A DNA stretch of 64,000 bases from Engelhardtia mirabilis (GTDB lineage Bacteria > Planctomycetota > UBA1135 > GCA-002686595): the NCBI GenBank assembly GCA_007751255.1, contig CP036296.1:3968001-4032000 (forward strand). The letters are read 5' to 3'. Below the pieces are notes generated by a model. That model made no database searches. It was not told where the DNA came from and saw nothing but the letters and a program-made list of their open reading frames with translations. Position 1 is the first letter of the stretch. Every line of letters begins with the position of its first letter. A program made the translations under genes and the position numbers. Below are positions 48,292-57,166 of the stretch, piece after piece.

Positions 48292-48873
48292 GTGTACGAG
48301 TTCCTCCGAGGACGCTGCGCCCGCCGCAGCCCCGCGCGCCTCGTGCTGGACGTGAACGGCGTGGGCTACGACCTCGTAGTCCCCGCCGGCGCGCGCTTCG
48401 CCGACGAGGACCCGCTGCAGGTCTGGACGCACCTGGCGGTGCGCGAGGACGCGCACGTGCTGTACGGCTTCCCCGAACAGTCCTGGCGCGACCTCTTCCG
48501 GCTGCTCTTGAAGGTCAAGAAGGTCGGGCCGTCGATGGCCATCGCGCTCCTGTCGGGCATGGAGCCCGAGGAACTGGTGGAGTGCATCCGCGCCGGCGAC
48601 GCCCTGCGCTTGACGCGGGTCAAGGGCGTGGGTCGCAAGACCGCGGACCAGATCCTGCTCGACCTCTCGGACCAACTCGACGCCTGGGACTCGCCGCCCT
48701 CGACCGACGGCACGCCTCCCGCTTCGGCGGACGGAATCCTGGCCGTGGCCGCCTCGGCACTGGTCTCGATCGGCTTCAGCGAGAACGACGCGCGCAAGGG
48801 CGTGGAGGCCGCGTCGCGCAAGGTCGGCACCGAGGACCTCGAGCTGTTGATCCGCACCGCCCTGCGACCCTGA
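48292..48873 (+). CDS. ruvA: Holliday junction branch migration protein RuvA
   Basis: RuvA tetramers bind four-way DNA junctions and load the RuvB motor. The protein is 193 aa with a GTG start at 48292 (MYEFLRGRC), 22 bp after the previous stop. The OB-fold (LVLDVNGVGYDLVVPAG) is followed by two helix-hairpin-helix motifs (LLKVKKVGPSMAIALLSG and LTRVKGVGRKTADQILLDL) and the small C-terminal domain that binds RuvB (ALVSIGFSENDARKGVEAA). Neither ruvB nor ruvC is next to it. Confidence 0.95.
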   Translation: MYEFLRGRCARRSPARLVLDVNGVGYDLVVPAGARFADEDPLQVWTHLAVREDAHVLYGFPEQSWRDLFRLLLKVKKVGPSMAIALLSGMEPEELVECIRAGDALRLTRVKGVGRKTADQILLDLSDQLDAWDSPPSTDGTPPASADGILAVAASALVSIGFSENDARKGVEAASRKVGTEDLELLIRTALRP

Positions 48874-48886
48874 GGAGCCGCGCGCC

Positions 48887-49612
48887 GTGGGAACGACCGA
48901 CCGCATCGGCGACCTTCCGCCGCCCTACCGCGAGGTGGTCTTCGACTGCGACTCGACCCTGTCGACGATCGAGGGCATCGACGAGTTGGCAGGCGGACTG
49001 GCGGCCGAACTGGCCGAGTTGACCGACCGCGCCATGTCCGGCGAGCTGCCGCTCGAGGCGATCTTCGGCGCGCGACTCGAACGGGTGCGCCCGACCCGAG
49101 CGGGCGTCGAGGCCCTGGGTCAGCGCTACGTGGAGACCCTTCTGCCGGGCGCGCGGGAGCTCTTCGCCGCGCTGGGAGCCGCGGGTGTGGGCGTTCGAAT
49201 CGTCTCCGGCGGCCTGGCCCTGGCGGTTCGGCACGTGGGACGCGAGCTCGGCCTGGCAGCCGAGCGCGTCCACGCGGTCGAGCTCGACTTCGACGAGCAT
49301 GGGAACTACGCGGGCTTCGACGCCACCACGCCCCTGGCCTGCGCCGGCGGGAAGCCGCGGCTCCTGAACGCCCTGGGTCTGGCCCGGCCCGCGGCTCTGG
49401 TCGGCGACGGAGCCACCGACCTCGAAGCCGCGGTCGCCGGGGCCGTGGATCGATTCGTCGCCTTCGGTGGGGTCGTCGCGAGGGACGCCGTGCACTCGGC
49501 GGCGGCGGTGCGCTCCAACGCGACGGACCTGCGCGGGCTCGCGCCCCTGCTCTTGTCCGAGGCCCAGCGCGAGGCCCTGGCCAGCGGTCCCCACGCCTGG
49601 GCTGGCCGTTGA
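48887..49612 (+). CDS. HAD-family phosphatase, phosphoserine phosphatase-like
   Basis: This encodes 241 aa from a GTG at 48887, preceded by TGAGGAG. The catalytic motif DCDSTLS (Asp 20 nucleophile, Asp 22 acid/base) is of the DxDST form typical of SerB-type enzymes. IVSGGLALAVRHVGRELGL supplies the motif II serine, and ALVGDGATDLEAA is the metal-binding motif. It would release serine from phosphoserine, though related HAD phosphatases act on other small phosphates. It starts 13 bp after ruvA in the same operon. Confidence 0.82.
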   Translation: MGTTDRIGDLPPPYREVVFDCDSTLSTIEGIDELAGGLAAELAELTDRAMSGELPLEAIFGARLERVRPTRAGVEALGQRYVETLLPGARELFAALGAAGVGVRIVSGGLALAVRHVGRELGLAAERVHAVELDFDEHGNYAGFDATTPLACAGGKPRLLNALGLARPAALVGDGATDLEAAVAGAVDRFVAFGGVVARDAVHSAAAVRSNATDLRGLAPLLLSEAQREALASGPHAWAGR

Positions 49613-49651
49613 ACGCCGGTTCGACCGTCCGGTCGAACCGCTGCGCGATCG

Positions 49652-52372
49652 TCAGTCCGCCTCGACCAGCCCCTCGTTGCGCGCGACCTCGATCGCCACG
49701 GCGCGCACCTGATCGGCCGTGAGTCGGTGCAACTGGTGCACGAGGTAGCGCTCACCGTCGAGCGCCGGGAAGGCGGCGGGATCCGCCGCGAGTTCGCGGT
49801 CCAGCTCCACCAGGAAGTCCTCCAGCAAGCGCCGGTAGGCGAAGGCGTGGACCGTGTGGTTGCGGGTGTCGACCTCGGCGGCATCCAACAGGTCGATCAA
49901 GGCCAGGCGCGGTTCGCTGACGCAGGCCAGGGCCACCGCCTGGGCACGATACTCCACGCGCCGTTCGATCCCGAGCTCGCCAACGGACTCGCGCAGGAGC
50001 AGGCCGAGCAACCGCGCGAAGTTGCGCCCCAGGGGCAGGAAGCGGCTGCGATCGCAGAGGTGCCCTTCCTCGTGTACCTGCACCACTTCCAACAGGTCGT
50101 CGAGGGACAAGAGCTCCCGGTTCCCATCCGGCGACGCCGAAAGGTGCCGCTCTTGCAGAATCGCGAGGGCGACCCGATCTGACTGGAGCATGGGTGGGAC
50201 CAGGCGCCGACGCTCGACGCGGCGTCGTTCACCTTCGAAGCGCGACGGAACCTCAGCCGTCTCGAGTCCCAGCACCAGTGCCGCGTCCTCGGATCCGTCG
50301 ATGAAGCGCTGCTCGAGCGAGCGCCAACGCTCCAGCCGCGCGCGCTCCGCCTCCACGTCGATCCAATAGCCCTCGTGCAGAGCCGCGCCGCTGACCTCGC
50401 CGGCGCCGCGCGAGCGCGCGCCGTCGGCCTCCGCGCCGCCGCACCAGGTGATCACGCCGCTCCAGGGAGCGCCCAGGTGCTCGCCGGAACGCTCCTCGGA
50501 CCACAGGCGCAGGAGCAGCGTGCCGTCCGGCGCACGACCGATGGCGTCGCCGAACAGGGCGAAACGACCCAGCTCGAGGGCCACCGCCGCCAGACCGGGA
50601 ACCGCGTCGCCGACGTCCCCGAGCCCCAGTTGCTGGTCGCGCACGCCATGGAAAGGCCCCGGCGCGACCACCGCGGCGATCGGCCCGTAGCGCACCCGTG
50701 GTGAGTCGCTCAGTCCCTCGATCAACTCGTCGTCGAGGCCCGCATCGGGACCGAATTCCCTCAGCAACCGCGTCAGCGCGTCGAGTACCCCGGCGATGTC
50801 GTCGGGGTTCGGCGACCGCTCGACGCCCATCGGATCGTCGGGATCATAGGGGTCGAGTGACCAGACGCTGCGACCGCGGAACAGGGCGCCCACGACCTCG
50901 TCGATCTCCCCGGAGATGGCCTGGATGGCGCGCGACGCGAGATCGAGACGCTCCACCTCGGCGGCGTCCACCCGCCCCTCGCGGGCCGCGCTGCCGAGCC
51001 CGTCCAGCAGCACCTCGGCCAGGTCGGCCCAGCCGGCCTCGATCAGCCGGCGACACAGCTCGAGTTGGGATTGGGGCACTCCGGCGTCGGTCACGAGCGC
51101 AGTCGCGAACAGCCGCCGCAGTCGCTCGTCGCGGGGCTGCCCGGACTCGTCGAGCACCACCGAGGGTTGGACCGCCAGCCAGGCCCGCGCGCCCTCGGCG
51201 TAGTCGCCGCGGCGGAAGGCCGCGCGCAGGGTCGACCGCGGTACAGCCGGCGCCGCTTCCCGGGAGAGCTCGAACTGCACCATGAACAGGTCGCGCCCTG
51301 CCATGGCCGCCCGGCCGAGGGCCAGGGCCGGCGGACGTTCCCCGTCCAGCAGCGCGCGCACGACCTCGTACTCGTAGGCCTGGTTCGATCGCCCCTGCTT
51401 GCCCGACTGCAGGGCGCTGAGCAGATCCCCCGCCTCGGAATTCGTCAGCGGGCGCTCGCGCAGCAGCGCCAGGCCGCGCTGGTAGCCGCGCTCGACGACG
51501 TAGTTGTCGTCGGCCTGTAGCTCGAGTCGCGCCAGGCGCAGGGAGGCCGCGTGGGCAGCGGCGCCCTCCGCGTCCAAGAGGTGCTCCTCGAGCACCTCGC
51601 GCGCTTCGTCCCTGTCGCCAGCGCGCAGGGCGAGTAGCGAGACGCGGTTGGCGAAGACTCCGGCCGAGAAGGGGTCACGCGCCAGCTCGAGCGCCCGCCG
51701 CTCGCTCTCCAGGGCGGCCTGTGACCGATTGCGCAGCTCGTGGTTCACCGAAAGGGCGTGGTAGGCCCAGGCCTGGGCCCGGTCGTGCCGCAGCGCGGCC
51801 TCCATGCGCGCGGTCCCCTCCTCGCCCTCGAGCCGTCCAAGCAGGTACAGGGCGGACGCATCGCCGGGGTCGGACTCCACCGCCGCCATGCGCCGCGCCC
51901 AGACCTGGGGGCCGCGCAGGGCGGCCAGGTCGAGCTGGTCCAGGTCGCGCTGGGGCACGATCCAATCCGGAGCCTCCGCTCCGGCGTCGATCAACGCCGC
52001 GCGCAACTGCGGCCGGTCCCCGACCACCTCGTCGCGGACGGCGGCGCGCCCCACGTCCCACGCTCGCTGCATGGCATCCAAGGCCGTTGGCGCCGGCGGT
52101 GGCGAGGCCGTCGGGCGCGCAGTGCAGGCGACCAACAGGAGCGGGGCAAGCAGGGGCCAGCGCGCCGAGCCAAGCCCGGAACGATCCCCGTCGATGCCGC
52201 GCCGAACGGCGTCGCGGCCCCGCCGGACGGCGCCCCCGATTCCCGCGCGGAAACGTCGGATGGCATCACGTCCCGATCCGCTCGAAGCGCGGACACGTCG
52301 GACCGGGCTCGGTCGGCCCGGGGCCGATGACTGCGAGGGCGAGGAATCGGTTCGATCGAGGACGGGCGACAT
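49652..52372 (-). CDS. large TPR-like lipoprotein with a C-terminal HEEGH motif
   Basis: This encodes about 906 aa from the ATG at 52370-52372. A lipobox-like stretch (LLAPLLLVACTARP) comes only after about 90 basic residues, so the true start may lie further in, perhaps at an internal GTG. The middle is built from helical pairs resembling TPRs (ALYLLGRLEGEEG, YHALSVNHELRNRSQAALESERRAL). Near the C-terminus QVHEEGHLCDRS has the HExxH zinc-peptidase signature (about residues 767-771), and a glutamate about 40 residues later in VEYRAQAVALA could be the third ligand. I infer an envelope-anchored putative metallopeptidase; no named family is assigned. Confidence 0.65.
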   Translation of the reverse strand: MSPVLDRTDSSPSQSSAPGRPSPVRRVRASSGSGRDAIRRFRAGIGGAVRRGRDAVRRGIDGDRSGLGSARWPLLAPLLLVACTARPTASPPPAPTALDAMQRAWDVGRAAVRDEVVGDRPQLRAALIDAGAEAPDWIVPQRDLDQLDLAALRGPQVWARRMAAVESDPGDASALYLLGRLEGEEGTARMEAALRHDRAQAWAYHALSVNHELRNRSQAALESERRALELARDPFSAGVFANRVSLLALRAGDRDEAREVLEEHLLDAEGAAAHAASLRLARLELQADDNYVVERGYQRGLALLRERPLTNSEAGDLLSALQSGKQGRSNQAYEYEVVRALLDGERPPALALGRAAMAGRDLFMVQFELSREAAPAVPRSTLRAAFRRGDYAEGARAWLAVQPSVVLDESGQPRDERLRRLFATALVTDAGVPQSQLELCRRLIEAGWADLAEVLLDGLGSAAREGRVDAAEVERLDLASRAIQAISGEIDEVVGALFRGRSVWSLDPYDPDDPMGVERSPNPDDIAGVLDALTRLLREFGPDAGLDDELIEGLSDSPRVRYGPIAAVVAPGPFHGVRDQQLGLGDVGDAVPGLAAVALELGRFALFGDAIGRAPDGTLLLRLWSEERSGEHLGAPWSGVITWCGGAEADGARSRGAGEVSGAALHEGYWIDVEAERARLERWRSLEQRFIDGSEDAALVLGLETAEVPSRFEGERRRVERRRLVPPMLQSDRVALAILQERHLSASPDGNRELLSLDDLLEVVQVHEEGHLCDRSRFLPLGRNFARLLGLLLRESVGELGIERRVEYRAQAVALACVSEPRLALIDLLDAAEVDTRNHTVHAFAYRRLLEDFLVELDRELAADPAAFPALDGERYLVHQLHRLTADQVRAVAIEVARNEGLVEAD

Positions 52373-52421
52373 CGTGCGCGTCAGCCTACGACCTGGAGCC
52401 CGAGCCCGAGCCCACCGGATC

Positions 52422-53609
52422 TCAGCGACGGATCGCTGGCGTGAAGGCCTCGAAGACCGAGTCCGGCCCCACCTCGCGGTCCAGACGGTCCACCAGACCG
52501 CCCCTGGCCAGGATGTCGCCGAGGCCCTCGCCCTGCCCGCCATTGATCGAGCCGGTGTAGACGCGGTACTGGTCGATGAATCCGGCGTCGTAGAAGGCTC
52601 GCACCAGGGTCGGTCCGGCCTCGAGCAGCACGCGCCGCGCGCCGAAGCGCCACATCCACTCCAGGGCTCCGCGCAACTGCACGCGCCCGTCGGCGTCGGG
52701 TCGCAGGCCGTGGACCCGTGCGCCGGCGTCGGTCAGGTCCCGGTGCCGCTTGGGCGAGGCACCGGCGCGGCACAGGATGTAGACGGGGCCGCCGCTCTCG
52801 CCGGGGCCGTCCGGTTGAAACAGCTTTGCGTCCGCCGGCGTGGCCAACTCGGAGTCGAGCACGATCCGCATCGGCGCCATCGCCCCCGACTCCGCGGCGG
52901 CGCCGCGCAGGGTCAGTCGCGGATCGTCGGCGCGGACCGTTCCGACACCGGTCACGATCGCGTCGACGCGGGTGCGAAGCTGCTGCACTTCCTCGCGGCT
53001 GGCCTCGCTCGAGATCCAACGTCCTTCGCCCACGTCCTCGGGCGGCGACAGTTGGCCGCTGCGGGTCTGGGCCCACTTGGCGATGACCCAGGGCCGCGGG
53101 CGCCGCAGGCGCTCGTAGTCGATCCAGCGCAGGAAGTGCGGGGCGACCTCCTCGAGGCGGGTGGCACCGTCGACCCGCTCCACTTCGATACCCGCTTGGC
53201 GCAGGACCTCGAGACCGGCGCCGCGATGGCGCGGGTCGGGGTCGAGCGCGCCGATGACCACCCGGCGCAGACCGGCGTCGACGATGGCCTGGGTGCAGGG
53301 TCCGGTCTTGCCGGTGGTCGAGCAGGGCTCGAGGGTCACCAGCAGGGTGTTCATCTCGTCGCGCGTCGCGCCGGCGAGCTGCGCGGCCTCGAGGGCCTCG
53401 ATCTCGGCGTGGTTCCCTCCCCAGCCCTGCGTGAAGCCGACACCCAGGACGCGACCGTCGGCGCTGAGCACGGCGGCTCCCACGCACGGATTCGGAGCGG
53501 CGTCGAAACGCAGCACGCGCGCGCGCTCGGCCAGCTTCGCCAGCTCCGCGCGCAGATCGATCTCGGGACCGGTCTGGATCAAGTCTCGATACCCCTCGGG
53601 CTGGCTCAT
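52422..53609 (-). CDS. ribD: bifunctional riboflavin biosynthesis protein RibD
   Basis: RibD deaminates the pyrimidine intermediate of riboflavin synthesis and then reduces its ribose. The protein is 395 aa. The N-terminal deaminase has the zinc site HAE at residues 67-69 with Cys 96 and Cys 105 in LEPCSTTGKTGPC. The reductase domain begins near residue 155 (PWVIAKWAQTRSGQLSP) and shows VDAIVTGVGTVRADDPRLTLR and the NADPH-side LLEAGPTLVRAF. The ATG at 53607-53609 fits. No other rib gene is adjacent. It is divergent from mdh. Confidence 0.95.
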   Translation of the reverse strand: MSQPEGYRDLIQTGPEIDLRAELAKLAERARVLRFDAAPNPCVGAAVLSADGRVLGVGFTQGWGGNHAEIEALEAAQLAGATRDEMNTLLVTLEPCSTTGKTGPCTQAIVDAGLRRVVIGALDPDPRHRGAGLEVLRQAGIEVERVDGATRLEEVAPHFLRWIDYERLRRPRPWVIAKWAQTRSGQLSPPEDVGEGRWISSEASREEVQQLRTRVDAIVTGVGTVRADDPRLTLRGAAAESGAMAPMRIVLDSELATPADAKLFQPDGPGESGGPVYILCRAGASPKRHRDLTDAGARVHGLRPDADGRVQLRGALEWMWRFGARRVLLEAGPTLVRAFYDAGFIDQYRVYTGSINGGQGEGLGDILARGGLVDRLDREVGPDSVFEAFTPAIRR

Positions 53610-53888
53610 GTCGGGTGCGAGGACGCCCCTCCGCTACCCCCGATCGACCAGCACAGGTGCCTAGCGTAAGCCACGACCGCCCGCGCTCAAGCTCCGCCCC
53701 CCGACCGTAGGTCCCCGGACCCTGTCCGGGGGCTCCGCGACCTGGCCAGGGCCCGGCGCCGCCGGCACAATGCTCGCCCGTAATTCGGGGGTCCCACGGG
53801 CCCCGAGCACCCTCCGAGGCCCCCAGGGGCCGTCCTGGCCCCCCGGCCGCGCCCCCGCGCAGCCCCCATCCACGCAGAGCCCACTTCC

Positions 53889-54881
53889 ATGAGCAAGGCC
53901 CCCATTCGCGTTGCGGTCACCGGCGCCGCCGGTCAGATCGGCTACGCCCTCCTGCCCCGCATCGCCAGCGGCCAGATGTTCGGCCCCGACCAGCCGGTGA
54001 TCCTGCAGTTGCTCGAGCTCCCGATGGAGAAGGCCATGGCCGCCCTCGAGGGCGTGGCCATGGAGCTCGACGACTGCGCCTTCCCGCTGCTGCACTCGAT
54101 GGTCTTGACCAGCGACGTCAACGTCGCCTTCAAGGACGTCAACTGGGCCCTGCTGGTGGGCTCCAAGCCCCGCGGCCCGGGAATGGAGCGCAACGACCTG
54201 ATCAAGGAGAACGGGCCGATCTTCGTGGGCCAGGGCAAGGCCATCAACGACCACGGAGCCGCCGACGTGCGCGTGGCCGTCGTCGGCAACCCCTGCAACA
54301 CCAACGCCCTGATCGCGATGCACGCGGCCAAGGACGTCCCCGACGAGCGTTTCACCGCCATGACGCGCCTGGACCAGAACCGCGCCACGGCCCAGCTCGC
54401 CGCCAAGGCCGGGGTGGCCTCGACCGAGGTCAGCCACACCCTGATCTGGGGCAACCACTCGGCGACCCAGGTGCCCGACTACGTCAACACCCGCATCGGC
54501 GGCAAGTCCGCAGGCGAGGTCATCACCGACCGCGAGTGGCTGCAGGGTGAGTTCTTCACCACCGTGCAGCAGCGTGGCGCGGCGATCATCAAGGCCCGCG
54601 GCCTGTCGAGCGCGGCCTCCGCGGCCGGCGGCCTGGTCGACCACGTCCACGACCTGGTCCACCCCCAGGCCGAGGGCGACTGGCGCAGCGTGTGCGTGCC
54701 CTCCGACGGCAGCTACGGCGTGCCGGCCGGGCTGATCAGCTCCTTCCCGGTGCGCGCCACGGCGAAGGGCTACGAGATCGTCCAGGGCCTCGAGCTCGAC
54801 GACTTCCTGCGCGCGCGCCTGGACGCCACCGTGGGCGAGCTGCAGCGCGAGAAGGAAGTCGTGGCCGACCTGCTCGGCTGA
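53889..54881 (+). CDS. mdh: malate dehydrogenase
   Basis: Malate dehydrogenase interconverts malate and oxaloacetate with NAD. The protein is 330 aa and belongs to the cytosolic-like type also found in Thermus and many actinobacteria, as shown by [33 protein letters not shown] (substrate arginines) and [10 protein letters not shown]. The catalytic histidine is His 190 in [12 protein letters not shown], paired with the aspartate in TRLDQNRA. The ATG at 53889 is the only sensible start. Two exported proteins with possible metal links follow on the same strand, the first after 14 bp. Confidence 0.96.
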   Translation: MSKAPIRVAVTGAAGQIGYALLPRIASGQMFGPDQPVILQLLELPMEKAMAALEGVAMELDDCAFPLLHSMVLTSDVNVAFKDVNWALLVGSKPRGPGMERNDLIKENGPIFVGQGKAINDHGAADVRVAVVGNPCNTNALIAMHAAKDVPDERFTAMTRLDQNRATAQLAAKAGVASTEVSHTLIWGNHSATQVPDYVNTRIGGKSAGEVITDREWLQGEFFTTVQQRGAAIIKARGLSSAASAAGGLVDHVHDLVHPQAEGDWRSVCVPSDGSYGVPAGLISSFPVRATAKGYEIVQGLELDDFLRARLDATVGELQREKEVVADLLG

Positions 54882-54895
54882 AGCCGGGACCGGAC

Positions 54896-55408
54896 ATGAC
54901 CAGGCGGGAGCGCAATCGGTGTGTGCGACGACTCGGGGTCGTCGTGCTCACCGTCGTTCTCGCTTGGCTCGCGCCGCTGAGTCGCCATCTGCACCCGCCG
55001 GACTCCTGCGATTGTGGCCCCGCGTGCGGCACGTGCGTCGAAGCGGGCCACGCGAAATCCAGTGGCGCCGATTGCAGCACGCCGCACAGAGCGCCGAGCG
55101 GACAAGGCACTTGCTGCTCCACGCCGCAGCCCGCCCCCTCCCGTCGACCGGTACAGATCACCCGTCGCGGCTGCGATTGCCACGGCGTGCCGAGCTCCAT
55201 CGCGGGGCGCCTCGCCTGGCCGGCGTTCGACCGCACGCGGGCCCTTGAGGTTCGACACGCGCACCTGCCGGATGCCCACGAGTCTCCGCTCGAGTCTCTG
55301 TTCCCCGACGGACTGATGCCCGCGCCTGAGGTCCCGCCGCCCCGCGCTCCCATGCGTTCGACAACAGCCCGCTCGAGCGACGCTCGCGGCGGGGCGCGGA
55401 CGGGGTGA
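54896..55408 (+). CDS. secreted cysteine-rich protein, possibly metal binding
   Basis: This encodes 170 aa. A basic start and a hydrophobic helix (LGVVVLTVVLAWLAPLS) form a signal peptide or anchor. The mature part is rich in cysteine and histidine: SCDCGPACGTC, then ADC, GTCCS and GCDCHG. A long proline/arginine-rich tail follows. The clustering suggests metal binding or several disulfides. It sits between mdh and a Met-rich outer-membrane-type protein, and the stop overlaps a possible GTG of that gene. A copper-related role is inferred only from its neighbour. Confidence 0.6.
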   Translation: MTRRERNRCVRRLGVVVLTVVLAWLAPLSRHLHPPDSCDCGPACGTCVEAGHAKSSGADCSTPHRAPSGQGTCCSTPQPAPSRRPVQITRRGCDCHGVPSSIAGRLAWPAFDRTRALEVRHAHLPDAHESPLESLFPDGLMPAPEVPPPRAPMRSTTARSSDARGGARTG

Positions 55409-55530
55409 CGCCACCGGCGCCGCCTGGCCGCGGCGTGCGGCTGCGGGCACGGGGTTCGCAGCCCGGAAGATCCAATCTGCGGGAGCGGTGTGTCCTCTCG
55501 GACCCGCCCCGCTCGACGGAGACCTCTGCG

Positions 55531-56613
55531 GTGTTCGACCAAACTCGACTGATCCGGCCCCTTCGATGGGCCGCTGGCTTCTCGTTCTTTGCCCTCTGCA
55601 TGCCGACCACGGAGGCCCAGGAGGGCGCGTGGCTCGGCATCAACACCACGCCCTTCGTGAGTGTCGGCTTCGACGCCGACCACGGGCACTGGACCTCGGA
55701 CCGGCCGGACTCCCACGCGCCGATCGGTGTCATGGGTGACCACGTCCACTCCAAGGGGGGGTGGATGTTCTCCATGCGCTACATGCTGATGCGGATGAAC
55801 GGCTCGCGCGACGGCACCCACCGCCTGTCCGACAGCCAGGTCCTGGGCCAGGGCTACATGGTCACGCCCACCTCCATGGACATGGAGATGTTGATGTTCG
55901 GCGCCATGTACGCGCCCGAGGACTGGGTCACGCTGATGGCGATGGTGCCCTACGTCCGCAAGAAGATGTCCCACCTGACCGGGATGGGCGGAACGTTCGA
56001 GACCGAATCCGAGGGGCTCGGTGACATACGGCTCTCGGGGCTGTTCCCGGTCTGGCGTGGCGACCACGGCGGGTTGGTGCACCTCGAGGGTGGCCTGTCC
56101 CTACCGACGGGCTCGACGAGCGAGCGCGACGCGACGCCCATGAGCGCCAGCGCCAAGCTGCCGTACCCGATGCAGCTGGGCTCGGGCACCACCGACGTGG
56201 TGCTCGGCGCCACGGCCCAACGACAACAGGACTGGGGCAGCTACGGCGCCCAGGCCCGCGGTCTCTTCCGCCTGGGCGAGAACGGCGAGGACTACACCCT
56301 CGGGGACGTGCACGAGTTGACGACCTGGGCGGCGCACCGCATCGCCGACGACGCCAGCGCGTCCCTGCGCCTGGCCTACGTCCAGTGGGACGACATCCGC
56401 GGCGCCGATCCGGAACTCAACGCTGCCGTCGTGCCCACCGCCGATCCGGGGCTGCGCGCCGGCCAGCGCCTCGACGTCGGCCTCGGGGTGAACGGCCGCT
56501 TGGGCAGCGCGCGCCTGGCGGCGGAGGTCCTGCTGCCCCTGTGGCAGGACCTCGACGGCCCGCAGCTCGAGACGGATCTGACCCTGGTCCTGGGCCTGCA
56601 GCTGAGCCTGTGA
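55531..56613 (+). CDS. methionine-rich beta-barrel protein (MetA-pathway/phenol-degradation-like transporter family)
   Basis: This encodes 360 aa from the GTG at 55531, which follows GGAG by 9 bases and precedes a signal peptide (WAAGFSFFALCMPTTEAQ). A longer frame from 55405 adds only basic residues. The mature protein alternates polar and hydrophobic residues as in an outer-membrane barrel. It has a striking Met/His-rich N-terminal half (HAPIGVMGDHVHSKGG, MFSMRYMLMRMNG, SMDMEMLMFGAMYAP), and matches in style the family annotated as putative MetA-pathway transporters, often found with copper genes. It follows the Cys-rich gene on the same strand and is followed by a long hairpin. Confidence 0.7.
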   Translation: MFDQTRLIRPLRWAAGFSFFALCMPTTEAQEGAWLGINTTPFVSVGFDADHGHWTSDRPDSHAPIGVMGDHVHSKGGWMFSMRYMLMRMNGSRDGTHRLSDSQVLGQGYMVTPTSMDMEMLMFGAMYAPEDWVTLMAMVPYVRKKMSHLTGMGGTFETESEGLGDIRLSGLFPVWRGDHGGLVHLEGGLSLPTGSTSERDATPMSASAKLPYPMQLGSGTTDVVLGATAQRQQDWGSYGAQARGLFRLGENGEDYTLGDVHELTTWAAHRIADDASASLRLAYVQWDDIRGADPELNAAVVPTADPGLRAGQRLDVGLGVNGRLGSARLAAEVLLPLWQDLDGPQLETDLTLVLGLQLSL

Positions 56614-56621
56614 GTGACCTG

Positions 56622-56679
56622 GACCCCGCCGACGGTGCGTCGCCCTCGCGGTAGGCGCGACGCACCGTGCGGCGGGGTC
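56622..56679. terminator. long two-way terminator hairpin
   Basis: GACCCCGCC (56622-56630) pairs with GGCGGGGTC (56671-56679), and ACGGTGCGTCG pairs with CGACGCACCGT (56658-56668), around a loop of about 16 bases. It lies between the barrel gene ending at 56613 and the convergent disrupted gene ending at 56699. Confidence 0.75.
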
Positions 56680-56953
56680 TGCCCCCACTCTGGTGGGATC
56701 AGGGGAGGAAGCGCACCGGTGCGGGCGGACTGGCGAAGACCGCCTCCGGGATCGCACCGCTGATGGCGATCCACGCGAACCAGAGATTGGTACCGATCAA
56801 CGCTGGCCCCACCGCGGGCACGTCGATCGAAGGGGCCGCCGAAGCGCCCTCGGCCGAGAGCGTGCCGAGGGTACCGCCGAAGGGTGCCTGACCCGCGCCG
56901 ATCAGCATGGCCGTGGTCAGCGCGTCGGGAACCAGTCCCAGCACGACGCCGTT

Positions 56954-56964
56954 GGGGGGGGGGG
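56954..56964. repeat. G11 tract causing a frameshift in the disrupted gene
   Basis: An uninterrupted run of eleven G lies on the plus strand (C on the coding strand). After ATC the remaining ten C put the downstream frame out by one; nine would keep it in frame with the C-terminal domain ending at 56699. Confidence 0.85.
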
Positions 56965-57005
56965 ATACCGGGCATCCCTAAGCCGACCGAGCCGAGCACC
57001 AGGTA

Positions 57006-57166
57006 GTGTCCTGGATCAGAATTTCGGCGTCACTTCCCGGGCTCCGATCGCCGCTGGCGTCGCCAGCGCCTCCTCCGAGTATCGCAGCGGATACGCGTCG
57101 TCGGCGCGCCTAGCCAGCATCGATCGGACCTCCGGGCAGTGACGCCGAATTTCCGATCCAGGACAG
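57006..57166. mobile_element. 161-bp MITE with 28-bp inverted repeats and TA target duplication
   Basis: The ends at 57006-57033 and 57139-57166 are inverted repeats matching at 25 of 28 positions and sharing the core TGTCCTGGATC. They are flanked by TA at 57004-57005 and 57167-57168. Removing the element with one TA joins GCCACCTA to CCTGGTG, restoring A-T-Y-L-V in the host gene. TA duplication and short, non-coding, inverted-repeat structure fit a Tc1/mariner (IS630)-type MITE moved by a transposase encoded elsewhere. The interior is open on the minus strand through to 57016 but shows no transposase motif. No second copy was noticed in the window. Confidence 0.88.

Noticed and set aside
57006-57166. 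A coding role for the open minus-strand frame inside the MITE
   Set aside because: The 45 or so residues read from the upstream gene have no transposase motif and depend on the insertion frame.
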